DNA of 64,000 nt from Mucilaginibacter sp. (GCF_025362475.1 NZ_JANYGH010000016.1:1-64000), one strand, 5' to 3'. Shown: positions 24,278 through 33,805, counted from the first letter of the stretch. Notes: generated by a model from the letters alone, not told the origin. Numbers and translations are program-made.

Positions 24278-25534
24278 ATGTCAACCACCACCACTAAACT
24301 AACATTGCACGAAGACTGGGCAGTAGTTATTTTAGGCTCATTAATTATCATCCTGTCTTTGGCAGGCCTGCTTTTACCCATACCCACTTTTGCCTGGAAA
24401 GACAGCGCCGAACTAACCGGGAAGGTCCTCGGCTCGGCCAATTTAATTAAAGTACTTGTCCAGTTTGGCTTCGTCATTATTATTGGCGGTATCGGTGCCC
24501 TCATTACGGGCAAATCCATTAAAAACTATGCTTTAGGTTTCCCGCTGGTATATATAATTACCACTATAGCTTTAATACTGGCCGGCAGTAGCCAGGCCAA
24601 AGCTTTAAACCTCGAAGCCGTTATATTCAGTCTTGTTTTAGGTTTGCTGATCAGTAATTTTATCAAGCTGCCGGAGTGGCTTAAAACATCCCTGTCAACC
24701 GAGCTGTTTGTTAAAATAGGCCTGGTGCTGTTGGGTACCAGCGTCATATTCGGCGATATATTAAAGGCGGGTTCTTTGGGGTTGATACAGGCCCTGGCGG
24801 TGGTTACATCGGTATGGTATTTTGCTTTTTGGGTGTGCAAAAAACTCAAGGTGGATGACGAGATAGCCATGATGATATCCAGCGCGGTATCTATTTGCGG
24901 TGTATCGGCAGCTATTGCTACAGCGGGAGCCATCAAGGGCGACTCTAAAAAGCTATCTTATGTTATTTCGATGGTATTGATTACCGCTATCCCGATGATG
25001 ATCTTTATGCCTATCATCGCCCATTATTTTCATTTTTCGCAGGAAGTTACCGGAGCGTGGCTTGGTGGTAGTATTGACACTACCGGGGCAGTGGTGGCCT
25101 CGGGTTCGCTGGTGGGCGAAGTAGCTTTAAAGATCAGCACCATTGTGAAATTTTCGCAGAATGTGTTGCTTGGCCTGGCTGCTTTTGCTATCTCCATTTA
25201 CTGGACCTACACTAAACATCCCGCGGGAGAAGATAAAGCTACCAAACCAACGCTTAAAGTGATCTGGGAACGCTTTCCTAAATTTGTATTAGGTTTTATC
25301 GGTGCCTCACTGCTGTTCTCGTTCTTTCTTTCACCGGCTGCAGCGGCAACTGTAAAGGATAGTTTGAAAAATCTGCAGGGCTTATGGTTCGCACTGGCAT
25401 TTACAAGTATAGGCCTCGAAACCAATTTTGCCGATCTGTTTAACGAAAATAGCAAAAAGCCACTTTACGCGTTCCTTATCGCCCAAACTTTTAATATTTT
25501 CATTACGCTGGGTATTGCATTCATATTGTTTTAA
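24278..25534 (+). CDS. YeiH family putative sulfate/sulfite exporter
   Basis: A 418-residue inner-membrane protein with about 11 helices. It has the family signatures 'VKIGLVLLGTSVIFGDILKAG', 'MMISSAVSICGVSAAIATAGAIK' and 'TGAWLGGSIDTTGAVVASGSLVG'. This family (Pfam Cons_hypoth698, 'putative sulfate exporter') is often found near sulfur-metabolism genes, and here the cytochrome and sulfite dehydrogenase follow within 12 and 8 bases. It likely exports sulfite or sulfate from the cytoplasm to the periplasm. Direction and substrate are not proven by sequence. Confidence 0.88.
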   Translation: MSTTTTKLTLHEDWAVVILGSLIIILSLAGLLLPIPTFAWKDSAELTGKVLGSANLIKVLVQFGFVIIIGGIGALITGKSIKNYALGFPLVYIITTIALILAGSSQAKALNLEAVIFSLVLGLLISNFIKLPEWLKTSLSTELFVKIGLVLLGTSVIFGDILKAGSLGLIQALAVVTSVWYFAFWVCKKLKVDDEIAMMISSAVSICGVSAAIATAGAIKGDSKKLSYVISMVLITAIPMMIFMPIIAHYFHFSQEVTGAWLGGSIDTTGAVVASGSLVGEVALKISTIVKFSQNVLLGLAAFAISIYWTYTKHPAGEDKATKPTLKVIWERFPKFVLGFIGASLLFSFFLSPAAAATVKDSLKNLQGLWFALAFTSIGLETNFADLFNENSKKPLYAFLIAQTFNIFITLGIAFILF

Positions 25535-25546
25535 TCAATGTAAACG

Positions 25547-26164
25547 ATGAATGTAAAGCTTCATTTAAATAAAAAATATGTTGTTGTTATAACGGGTCTG
25601 ATTATTATCGGGGTGATGACATCAGAAAAGCGAGGTTATTTTAGCCCTGGATATGGTGCAACAACCGATACCGGCAAATGGCCTAAGAGCTTCGGTTTTG
25701 GCAGTACAGCAAGTCCCCAGGATATCGTTAAACTGGATATCGATGTTCGTCCGGATGGTAAAGGGCTGCCGGCAGGGGCAGGTGATGCAGCCCAGGGAAA
25801 AGCTATTTATGTGGTGAAATGTGCGGCCTGTCATGGTGCTACGGGGCTGGAAACGCCGGGAATTAAGTTAATGGGCCCTGCTTTGGTGAGCGATACTGCA
25901 GCAGCCAGTAAACCCAAAACCATCGGCAATTACTGGCCTTATGCAACTACGTTGTTTGATTATATGCGGCGTACTATGCCTTATACGCAGCCTGGGTCAC
26001 TGACCGATAATGAGGTTTATAGCCTAACCGCTTTTCTGCTGAGTGCCAATAAGATAATCAGGCCCGAAACTGTGCTGAACGCGCAAAATTTGTGGCAAAT
26101 TGAGATGCCCGCCAAAAAGTTATTTATAGTTGATGATCGCAAAGGCGGTCCGGAAGTTAAATAA
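25547..26164 (+). CDS. c-type cytochrome, membrane-anchored
   Basis: A 205-residue periplasmic monoheme cytochrome. An N-terminal segment (about 11-25) serves as anchor; heme motif CAACH covers C92-H96; the probable Met axial ligand lies in 'RRTMPYTQPGSL' about residue 148; the end 'FLLSANKIIRPETVLNAQNLWQIEMP' matches SorB/SoxD-like cytochromes. It starts 12 bases after yeiH and ends 8 before the sulfite dehydrogenase, so it is the likely electron acceptor of that enzyme, as in SorAB or SoxCD. Confidence 0.9.
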   Translation: MNVKLHLNKKYVVVITGLIIIGVMTSEKRGYFSPGYGATTDTGKWPKSFGFGSTASPQDIVKLDIDVRPDGKGLPAGAGDAAQGKAIYVVKCAACHGATGLETPGIKLMGPALVSDTAAASKPKTIGNYWPYATTLFDYMRRTMPYTQPGSLTDNEVYSLTAFLLSANKIIRPETVLNAQNLWQIEMPAKKLFIVDDRKGGPEVK

Positions 26165-26172
26165 GCCCTTGA

Positions 26173-27417
26173 ATGGAACAGTCAGAGAATAATTCTGCAG
26201 GAAAAATAATTGAAAAGAAGATCAGCCGCCGCACCTTATTGGGCGGCGCCATGGCGGCGGCTATTTTACCGGTTACATCCTCATTTGCAAAATATATACA
26301 GGTGGGTGTGCCGGCCATTGATGATCCAACTAAAAAATTGGGCATCCCGCCCGGTAAGCTGGGTAAGCGGTCGCCGTTCGAAAGTCCCGTGCGTAAGGCC
26401 TCTGATATCTCGTCCCGCAGCCCCCTGCAGGACTTTTATAGCACCATTACACCGTCTGATCTGCATTTCGAACGCCACCACGCAGGGATCCCAAATATCG
26501 CACCCGATAAATATGAACTGCTGATTCACGGCATGGTAGAGCGGCCTATGAAGTTCAGCCTGAATGATCTTAAACGCTTTCCGTCATTAACGCGCACTTG
26601 CTTTTTAGAATGCGCGGGCAACTTCCGTACGGGTAAAGAAGCTATGACTCCCCAGGATATTTTGGGACTTACCAGCCAGAGTGAATGGACAGGGGTGATG
26701 CTATCAACCTTGTTGAGGGAAGTAGGGGTGAACCCTAAAGCTACCTGGTTTTTGGCCGAAGGCGGAGATGCCTCTGTTATGACGCGGAGTATTCCGCTTA
26801 AAAAAGGTATAGATGATGCTTTTATCGCCTATGGCCAAAATGGTGAAGCAATCCGGCCCGAGCAAGGGTATCCTGCCCGCCTGCTGCTTCCCGGCTGGGA
26901 AGGCAATACCAATGTAAAGTGGTTACGGCGAATCGAGATTTCCGATCAGCCTTATTTTACCCGTGAAGAAACATCAAAATATACTTACCCGGTTAAGGGA
27001 AAGATCAGGATGTTTAGCTTTGAGATGGATGCACGGTCAATCATAACCTTTCCGTCATATCCCCAGAAAGTTGAACGGGGATGGATTGAAATCCGGGGTA
27101 TAGCATGGACAGGCCGGGGTAAGATTGTTCAGGTTGATATTAGCACAGATGCCGGTAAAACATGGAATGCAGCCAGGCTGCAGGAACCCGTGCTGGATAA
27201 AGCGCATACCTATTTTCGTTATCTATGGCAGTGGAATGGTGATGAAACAGAGATTTTGAGCAGGGCTGTTGACGAAACCGGCTACGTGCAACCTACCATC
27301 AGCCAATTGGTGGCGGCCCGGGGCAATGATCTCGGCGGTTATCACATGAACCCTGTAACCTCCTGGCAAATTAAGCGGGATGGCAGTGTGCTGTTTAAGC
27401 CGGAGAATTATAAGTAA
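26173..27417 (+). CDS. Sulfite dehydrogenase, SoxC/SorA-like molybdoenzyme
   Basis: A 414-residue periplasmic molybdoenzyme oxidising sulfite to sulfate (known for the family). A twin-arginine signal SRRTLLGG (Arg 19-20) means export as a folded cofactor-loaded protein. The Mo-pterin domain has 'YELLIHGMVERPMKFSLNDLKRFPSLTRTCFLECAGN' with the molybdenum-ligand Cys about 147, and 'GYPARLLLPGWEGNTNVKWLRRIE'. The C-terminal Ig-like dimerisation domain has 'RGIAWTGRGKIVQVDISTDAGKTWNAARL'. Partner cytochrome lies just upstream. No Mo-cofactor genes are in the window. Confidence 0.92.
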   Translation: MEQSENNSAGKIIEKKISRRTLLGGAMAAAILPVTSSFAKYIQVGVPAIDDPTKKLGIPPGKLGKRSPFESPVRKASDISSRSPLQDFYSTITPSDLHFERHHAGIPNIAPDKYELLIHGMVERPMKFSLNDLKRFPSLTRTCFLECAGNFRTGKEAMTPQDILGLTSQSEWTGVMLSTLLREVGVNPKATWFLAEGGDASVMTRSIPLKKGIDDAFIAYGQNGEAIRPEQGYPARLLLPGWEGNTNVKWLRRIEISDQPYFTREETSKYTYPVKGKIRMFSFEMDARSIITFPSYPQKVERGWIEIRGIAWTGRGKIVQVDISTDAGKTWNAARLQEPVLDKAHTYFRYLWQWNGDETEILSRAVDETGYVQPTISQLVAARGNDLGGYHMNPVTSWQIKRDGSVLFKPENYK

Positions 27418-27601
27418 GATTTTAGCCATACCATCGAGGATAAAGTGCCAATTATTTTAAATTCAAAATAAGGTAATGCCGGAGCGCTCATCACACCGAT
27501 GTTCGGGTATTGGTCGCGGAATAGTATTTGTTTCAATTTGTAACATCCGCCATGAATCTGCGTCTTGTTTATAATGCCCGGCACTCGTTAAACTCATTGG
27601 A

Positions 27602-29011
27602 ATGCAAAAGTTCATCACTACTCAGTTCATCCTCTTATTCCTTTGCTGCTCTGTGTTTGCGCAGGAGCAGGACAAAGCGGCACAGCTAGCAGAAATAATC
27701 CGGTCGGTTAACGTGCCCGGGATCCAGTTGATCCATACCAAAAACGATAAACCGGAAATCTATAATATCGGGATGATTGGCTACGGAGCTACGCAGCACG
27801 TCAGTTCTAATACGATCTTTGAAGCTGCGTCATTAAGTAAAAGCGTATTTGCCTATGCCGTATTACGCCTGGCCGACCGCGGGCTGATTCAGCTGGATAC
27901 TCCCTTGTTGACTTATATAGGTAAATATGACAGGTTTGATCGCACCAACCCGGCTTACGGAAAGATCACGGCCAGGATGGTGCTGCGCCACACCACCGGC
28001 CTGCCCAACTGGGGTGATTCTTCAGGTGCTAAATTACTGTTCCCGCCGGATAGTTGCTTCTCCTACTCGGGCGAGGGTTACCAGTTCCTGCAAAAAACGG
28101 TGGAAAAGATCACCGGTAAAACGCTAAACGAATTGGCGCAGGCAGAGGTTTTTGGCCCATTACAGATGACGCATAGCAGCTACCAATGGATCACCAAATT
28201 CGATACTGTGTCCGCATTCGGCAACAGCCCGGAAGAGATCAAAAGGCATTCCGTTCAAAACGCGGCCTACAGCTTGCTAACCAACGCGCATGATTATTCC
28301 ATTTTCCTGCAGTCGCTGGCCTCTGGAAAAGGGCTGAAAAAAGAAACCTGGCAAATGATGCTGTCCACACAAACGCCAGCCAATTGGTTTGGGCATGAAA
28401 CTACAGAGGCCAATAGTCATATCTCCTGGGGCCTCGGCGTTGGCTTGCAGCAAAATGAAAAAGGGAAAGCCGCCTGGCACTGGGGGGATAACGGCAGTTT
28501 TAAATGCTTTTATATCCTCTTCCCGGCTACGCACGAAAGCCTGGTGTACTTTACGCACAGCAATAAAGGCCTCTTCATTGCGCCGGAAGTGATTGACCTG
28601 TTCCTGGGCAAGCAAACTACCTGGGCTATCAAATGGATTGGCGAAGGTTATGATTCGCCCTATGCCCTGAAAGCATTCCGTGCCAAACTGCTAAAAACGG
28701 GTTTTGGACACGCTGCAGCCGTCATGAACGATCTACAGCGCAAAGATCCCGGCTTCACGTTAACGGAACATGATCTGAATGAATTCGGCTATGTATTATT
28801 GCAACAGCACGACAACAATGATGCGATCGAGATATTTAAACTGAACACAGCCTTACATCCGGAAAGCGCCAATGCTTTCGACAGCCTGGCCGAAGGCTAC
28901 GAAAGTGCCGGCAATATAGGCCTCGCAATCCAAAATTTTAAACGCTGCCTGGAACTCAACCCCAAAAACGATTATGCCGCAGAGCATTTGAAGAAGCTGA
29001 GTGGAAAATAA
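27602..29011 (+). CDS. Serine beta-lactamase-like hydrolase with TPR tail
   Basis: A 469-residue secreted protein. Signal peptide ends '...CSVFAQEQ' (about 20). The beta-lactamase/class C PBP fold is shown by catalytic SLSK (S77-K80), 'YSGEGYQFLQ' replacing the usual Y-x-N motif (Asn is Gly here), and 'HWGDNGSFKCF' as the HxG-like third motif. Residues about 375-469 form two TPR-like repeats ('SANAFDSLAEGYESAGNIGLAIQNFKRCLELNPKN'). Probably an esterase or D-peptidase of the cell envelope rather than a true beta-lactamase. It has its own promoter region and is not clearly linked to the sulfite genes. Confidence 0.85.
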   Translation: MQKFITTQFILLFLCCSVFAQEQDKAAQLAEIIRSVNVPGIQLIHTKNDKPEIYNIGMIGYGATQHVSSNTIFEAASLSKSVFAYAVLRLADRGLIQLDTPLLTYIGKYDRFDRTNPAYGKITARMVLRHTTGLPNWGDSSGAKLLFPPDSCFSYSGEGYQFLQKTVEKITGKTLNELAQAEVFGPLQMTHSSYQWITKFDTVSAFGNSPEEIKRHSVQNAAYSLLTNAHDYSIFLQSLASGKGLKKETWQMMLSTQTPANWFGHETTEANSHISWGLGVGLQQNEKGKAAWHWGDNGSFKCFYILFPATHESLVYFTHSNKGLFIAPEVIDLFLGKQTTWAIKWIGEGYDSPYALKAFRAKLLKTGFGHAAAVMNDLQRKDPGFTLTEHDLNEFGYVLLQQHDNNDAIEIFKLNTALHPESANAFDSLAEGYESAGNIGLAIQNFKRCLELNPKNDYAAEHLKKLSGK

Positions 29012-29186
29012 ACTTGAACTTCGTTAGCTTATCATCCTTCGGGATATGCAGATGGGATTTAGAAATAATTTCCGGGGACTGACATGTCTGGATAGAAACG
29101 TGTTGAATAAAATTCAAAACAAACAAATGTTTTCGTGGGCGTTGGTCTAATACCTAAATTTAGCAATTCATAACCAGATTTGTAAT

Positions 29187-30116
29187 ATGCCTGATAAGAT
29201 CACCGCTGTTTTCATGATTCCGCCGAAGGTGCACCTATTGGATATTACAGGACCGGCCCATATATTTTACGAGGCGGCCTGTTATGGGGCGCCGGTGAGG
29301 GCGCTTTACAGTACTATTTTTCCGGGGCATAAGGGCGAGGAAAGTAGTTGTGCACTGGCTTTTCACCAGCTAATACCTTACAATGAACTGGAAGCAGGCG
29401 ACCTGGTGTTTATTCCCGGGTTGGATTCGGCCTTGCTGTTGGACGTGGGTTTTATGGATTCGTCGAGAGCATTCCAGTACTGGCTAAAGGCGATGCACGC
29501 GCGGGGCGTACTGATCTGCTCTGTTTGTACGGGTGCTTTCCTTTTGGCTGAATCTGGCTTGTTGGATGGACTTTCGTGCACCACGCACTGGAAATATGCG
29601 GATCGGTTTAAATCACGGTTTCCGCAAGTCAATTTATTAAGCAACAGGTTGTTCGTGGCGGAAGCCGGGATTTATACGAGCGCAGGTGTGGCCTCAGGAA
29701 TCGACCTGGCCCTGTATTTAACGGAAGTACTTTGGGGCGCGGCTTTCGCGGCCCAGGTAGCGAAGGAAGTAGTCGTCTATTTTAGGAGGGGGGAGGCCGA
29801 CCCGCAACTGAGCGTGTTTACTCAATACCGCAACCACATGGAGGAGCGGGTGCACCGGGTACAGGACCGGTTGGCACAACAGCTTGATAAAAAACAGCCG
29901 GTTGAAATACTGGCAGAGCTGGTGAGCATGAGCCCGAGAAACCTGACGCGACTGTTCCGGAAAACCACGGGTATAACAATTGGCGAATACCAGGACCGGC
30001 TCCGCACCGAACGTGCGACCGTGCTGCTCGGGGATGGGCATACCTACCAGTCAGCTGCTTTACACGTTGGGCTGAAGAGCACCAGCAGGCTGCGGGAATT
30101 ACTAAACGAACGGTAG
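29187..30116 (+). CDS. GlxA family regulator (DJ-1/PfpI domain plus AraC HTH)
   Basis: A 309-residue cytoplasmic regulator. Residues about 5-185 form a DJ-1/PfpI amidase-like sensor with the nucleophile elbow 'LICSVCTGAFLLAESGLLDGLSCTTHWKYADRF'; residues about 215-309 form an AraC-type HTH ('VEILAELVSMSPRNLTRLFRKTTGITIGEYQDRLRTERATVLL'). The following gene encodes a secreted protein with the same DJ-1 fold, so the two probably act on related signals. Start is ATG 29187. Confidence 0.9.
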   Translation: MPDKITAVFMIPPKVHLLDITGPAHIFYEAACYGAPVRALYSTIFPGHKGEESSCALAFHQLIPYNELEAGDLVFIPGLDSALLLDVGFMDSSRAFQYWLKAMHARGVLICSVCTGAFLLAESGLLDGLSCTTHWKYADRFKSRFPQVNLLSNRLFVAEAGIYTSAGVASGIDLALYLTEVLWGAAFAAQVAKEVVVYFRRGEADPQLSVFTQYRNHMEERVHRVQDRLAQQLDKKQPVEILAELVSMSPRNLTRLFRKTTGITIGEYQDRLRTERATVLLGDGHTYQSAALHVGLKSTSRLRELLNER

Positions 30117-30196
30117 TTGCTCAACTTGGCTTAATTCCGGTCTTTATTGTCCTCATTTCTGCTTTTGCGAGTGGTAGCTTTGGTAAAAAAAGAGCT

Positions 30197-30991
30197 ATGA
30201 AAGTATTTTTATTGAACATATGCTTACTGCTGTTAACAGCAGGAGCTTTCGCCCAACCCAAAACCGCCTATTACTGCCCGCCCTGTGGGAACTGTGATGA
30301 AACCGCTTACAGCAAACCGGGTAAATGCCCATATTGCGGGATGGAGTTGGTGCAGGAAAACGTAGCAGATCACCAAAAAAAAGCGGAGCATCAAACTTAT
30401 AAAGTGTTGTTCTACTTGCAGGATGGTGTAGAGGTGCTCGATTTCGCAGGGCCGCTGGAAGTGTTCTCCTATGCCGGTTTTGACGTTTCCATCGTTTCCA
30501 AAACCAAAACTCCTATCAAATCCCAGGGCATCCTGACCGTAACACCCGACTACAGCATTGCCGATGCGCCGCCGGCTGATATCGTGGCTTTTTTCGGTGG
30601 TAATTCTGGCGTGGCCAGCAATGACCCGGCTGTGATCAGCTGGCTGCAACAGCAAAAGCCGAAATATTATTTTTCAGTTTGTACCGGTGCCTTTATTATG
30701 GGCAAGGCTGGCTTGCTTGACGGGCTGACGGTGACTACTTTCCATGAAAGCATCGATAACCTGAAAAAAGCGGTGCCCAAAGCGAAAGTGCTGAGCAATG
30801 TGCGTTTTGTTGATAACGGCCGCGTGATAACAACAGCGGGAATCTCTGCAGGGATCGACGGCGCACTGCATCTGGTTGAAAAGATCCGAGGGCGGGAAGC
30901 TGCTAAGCAGGCCGCAAAATACATAGAGTACGACAAATGGGTGCCGGAACAAGGCCTGGTATTAGCGCCTCAAACCGTCGCGGTAAGATGA
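30197..30991 (+). CDS. Secreted DJ-1/PfpI protein with heavy-metal-binding domain
   Basis: A 264-residue exported protein. Signal peptide ends 'LLTAGAFAQ' (about 20). Residues about 26-54 form a Cys-rich heavy-metal-binding domain (YYCPPCGNCDE...GKCPYCGMELV), then a complete DJ-1/PfpI domain: 'VLFYLQDGVEVLDFAGPLEVFSYAGF', 'FFGGNSG', nucleophile 'SVCTGAFIMGKAGLLDGLTVTTFHES'. A DJ-1 domain outside the cytoplasm fused to a metal-binding motif (usually found in copper/P-type ATPase contexts) is uncommon. It may be a periplasmic metal-stress or glyoxalase-like enzyme under control of the GlxA gene 80 bases upstream. Confidence 0.85.
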   Translation: MKVFLLNICLLLLTAGAFAQPKTAYYCPPCGNCDETAYSKPGKCPYCGMELVQENVADHQKKAEHQTYKVLFYLQDGVEVLDFAGPLEVFSYAGFDVSIVSKTKTPIKSQGILTVTPDYSIADAPPADIVAFFGGNSGVASNDPAVISWLQQQKPKYYFSVCTGAFIMGKAGLLDGLTVTTFHESIDNLKKAVPKAKVLSNVRFVDNGRVITTAGISAGIDGALHLVEKIRGREAAKQAAKYIEYDKWVPEQGLVLAPQTVAVR

Positions 30992-31067
30992 TGTTTTTGG
31001 CTGATGCGGGGGATTATAGCCGGGTGGCATCTTATCCAGAAGCTTGAGAATTACAATATTATCGCAC

Positions 31068-31107
31068 AAAAAAGTCTCCTTAGATTGCTCTAAGAAGACT
31101 TTTTTTC
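31068..31107. terminator. Bidirectional terminator between converging genes
   Basis: AGTCTcCTTAGA (31073-31084) pairs with TCTAAGaAGACT (31089-31100) with one mismatch and a 4-base loop; an A-run lies before and a T-run after. It ends the DJ-1 gene from the left and the propeller-cytochrome gene from the right. Confidence 0.85.
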
Positions 31108-31129
31108 TGATGTCTTACTAACACAGTAC

Positions 31130-33805
31130 TTAGTTTTTTTGCTGGGAAAGAAAAGTGATGAGAGAGGCAAACTCATCATATGACAACGCATTGGCAAGAC
31201 CAACAGGCATCATAGATGTTTTCAATTCTTTACGGCTAACTATGTCAGCAGTCTTGATCGTAAAAACGTCACCGGTAATATTTCTCATTACTATCTTTTG
31301 GGCCGATTCCTCTGTAATGAAGCCCATATAACTTTTGTTTCCTTTTGCGGATATCATAACCGTGGCAAATCCCTGGGAAATAGATGCACTTGGTTTAAGA
31401 ACCGACTCTGCAATTTGTTGCCGTGTCATGATAGAACCGATTTGCCCCATGAACGGGCCTTTCAATTTTTCACCTCTGCTAAGGCTATGGCAGGCAATGC
31501 AACCCTGGCGGGCAAAAAGAACCTTTCCCTTTAAAGGGTCGCCTTTTATTTTTGCGATCATCAGCATCACATCCTCAATAGATGATTTTCCAATCTGCCC
31601 TTTTTTATTAGTGATCTTAGCAAGGTCTATCTTAACTTCTTTGGTGGCTGCACTTTTTTCTTCGCCGCCAAATATGGTAATACCCATTTGATGGCGGGCA
31701 TTTAAATCGGCAAAAACTTGTTTTCCCTTTGGTGTTGATTTTGTCCATTCGGTTTTTAAGAACTTCTCAATCCGGGCAGAGCCACTCCAGGTAACCCCTT
31801 TGTAAATAGGCCCGTGCGAATCCGGTCTTGTGCCCCACCACCATGACGCATCATAATCAGCCTCTTTTTTATAAAGCCTGGATATGGTTACCAGTATTTG
31901 ATTTTTAATTTTTACATCCTTAACTTTTGAGTAGGACGCAATTAATCCATCAACAGCTTTGGTATCATACATGTATCTTAAAGCCCAAAGCGCCAGGGTT
32001 GAATGCTCTGTTCCGATGGCGTTGACACACTCATTAACCGCATACATACCTACCAGGGCCCTTACTGCCAGATGCGCCGGTATAATTGCCGAATTAGGTT
32101 TGGCATGCGGACCTTCCTCATTTTTGCCCGGTGCTACAAAACTGGCCGGAACGTTTGTTGTTAATAAGGACTGTGCTGCAGCGATTCTGCCAAGGCGACC
32201 CAGGCCTACAATAGCTGCTACATGAACGCGCTCGGAAGGGTCTTTTAAACCAGCTAAAAACGGCTCGATAGGTGCGTTCTGAATACCAGGCTTCCTGTCT
32301 GCGATTGCCCGTAAGGCAAATTCCCTTAAATCTTTATCTTCCGAAAGTTGTACCAACGCCGGTATCCCTTTTTCACGGGTTGCCTGGGCGTAGGTATAAA
32401 TACCTGCTACCCGTGCATATAATGGCAGGCTTGCATCAGTTGCAATGGCAAGCGACAGCTTGCCGGCTTCATCAGCAGGACGGGTAATCAATTCCTGAGA
32501 TGCATTTAACCTGGTTACAGCGCTTGCTGATTTAAGGTAAGCCGCCAAATCACTTGTTGAAGCAGCTTTAAGATTAGGGAAAGCCTTATAAGTCCAGTTG
32601 CTTGGTACTGCCCTTACAACATAGCCTTTGGCTGGATCGCCAGAGTAGCCCGCGCCATCCCATGCAGAAAGATAGAGTCGTCCGGATCCATCTACATCCA
32701 AATCTGTAATTTGAGGCAATTGAATAAATTCTTCTTCTTTTTGCTGAAAGCTGGCGCCATCTGGTGTTACCCGGTTAATATAAAGTTCACTTCTTCCCCA
32801 GTCGGCCGTCATCGGTACATGGTTATATTTTTCGGGCCAGGTGGGTTCGTCCATAAATAAAGAGCCTGTGCCTGATCCTCCTCCTAAATCTACTAAGGCA
32901 GGTAAAATCTCATCTGTAAAGTGTTGGAACAATAGGGGATATCCATATTCGGCTGATTGTATATGGTGAGAAAAACGAATGTTCCATCCGCCACCATCGT
33001 TGGTATTGTCCCTTGTAAAAACATTCATATAAGGATCAATGGCCACATCATAAATATTCCGGGTTCCGTGTGTGTAAATCTCCATCTCGGTTCCGTCAGG
33101 CCTTACCCTAACGATACCGCCACCCAGCATGGTTAGTTTTTTGCCGCTTCGGTCTGTAGCGTCATGAAAACCAAAATCGCCAACAGCAATATATATCCAG
33201 CCGTCAATACCCATACGTATTCCGTTGGTAGCATGGTCTGTGCCTCTTTCTGCCAGCATGTGCGCATTGCTTATATGCTCAATAAGCAATTTGGCAGGGC
33301 CGTCGGCAATGCCGTTCTGGTCTTTATCTTCAAAAACTTCCAGGTTCATCCCGGCAGCTTTACCTGTTTCTTTTGAAAAAACAGTATGCATCACAAAAAC
33401 CTGATCGCCTGAAACGAGGATACCCCGAGGATCATCAACTTCGGCAAATTCTGTATGCTTATCTATCTTACCGTCATTGTCGCTGTCTACAAGTTTGAGT
33501 ATTTTTCCTTTTCCGGGAGTTTTGCCCAATGAGCCTATCATATCTACACCAACAAATACCTCACCTGTAGGTGCTACCGCAAGGCAGGCAGGACTTGGTG
33601 TAAGATCGGGGCCTGCAAATGTAGTAACCGTTAAACCAGCGGGCCATCGCGATGAATCTGGTAGCCGGTTACTTAAAGCGGTTTTTTGATTTAGCGAAGA
33701 ATGAGTAGTTTGAGGTTGATTTTTTTGAAAATCGGTGCCTGTAAAGTATTTGAACATACCTAAAAAGGCGACAACAAAAAGAAAGGTAAAGGAAACTTTT
33801 AACAT
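31130..33805 (-). CDS. Beta-propeller dehydrogenase-like protein with HEAT repeats and cytochrome c
   Basis: An 891-residue exported protein. N-terminal membrane segment (about 5-22); a six-bladed propeller of the PQQ/'membrane-bound dehydrogenase' type (about 55-410: 'VTTFAGPDLTPSPACLAVAPTGEVFVGVD', 'GIRMGIDGWIYIAVGDFGFHD'); HEAT-like repeats (about 430-640); and a C-terminal cytochrome c with CIACH near residue 770 and 'SAKGNKSYMGFITEESAQKIVMRNITGD' after it. This is the planctomycete/Bacteroidota style of heme-dehydrogenase for sugars or alcohols in the periplasm. Substrate unknown. It stands alone; 428 bp separate it from the next upstream gene. Confidence 0.88.
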   Translation of the reverse strand: MLKVSFTFLFVVAFLGMFKYFTGTDFQKNQPQTTHSSLNQKTALSNRLPDSSRWPAGLTVTTFAGPDLTPSPACLAVAPTGEVFVGVDMIGSLGKTPGKGKILKLVDSDNDGKIDKHTEFAEVDDPRGILVSGDQVFVMHTVFSKETGKAAGMNLEVFEDKDQNGIADGPAKLLIEHISNAHMLAERGTDHATNGIRMGIDGWIYIAVGDFGFHDATDRSGKKLTMLGGGIVRVRPDGTEMEIYTHGTRNIYDVAIDPYMNVFTRDNTNDGGGWNIRFSHHIQSAEYGYPLLFQHFTDEILPALVDLGGGSGTGSLFMDEPTWPEKYNHVPMTADWGRSELYINRVTPDGASFQQKEEEFIQLPQITDLDVDGSGRLYLSAWDGAGYSGDPAKGYVVRAVPSNWTYKAFPNLKAASTSDLAAYLKSASAVTRLNASQELITRPADEAGKLSLAIATDASLPLYARVAGIYTYAQATREKGIPALVQLSEDKDLREFALRAIADRKPGIQNAPIEPFLAGLKDPSERVHVAAIVGLGRLGRIAAAQSLLTTNVPASFVAPGKNEEGPHAKPNSAIIPAHLAVRALVGMYAVNECVNAIGTEHSTLALWALRYMYDTKAVDGLIASYSKVKDVKIKNQILVTISRLYKKEADYDASWWWGTRPDSHGPIYKGVTWSGSARIEKFLKTEWTKSTPKGKQVFADLNARHQMGITIFGGEEKSAATKEVKIDLAKITNKKGQIGKSSIEDVMLMIAKIKGDPLKGKVLFARQGCIACHSLSRGEKLKGPFMGQIGSIMTRQQIAESVLKPSASISQGFATVMISAKGNKSYMGFITEESAQKIVMRNITGDVFTIKTADIVSRKELKTSMMPVGLANALSYDEFASLITFLSQQKN

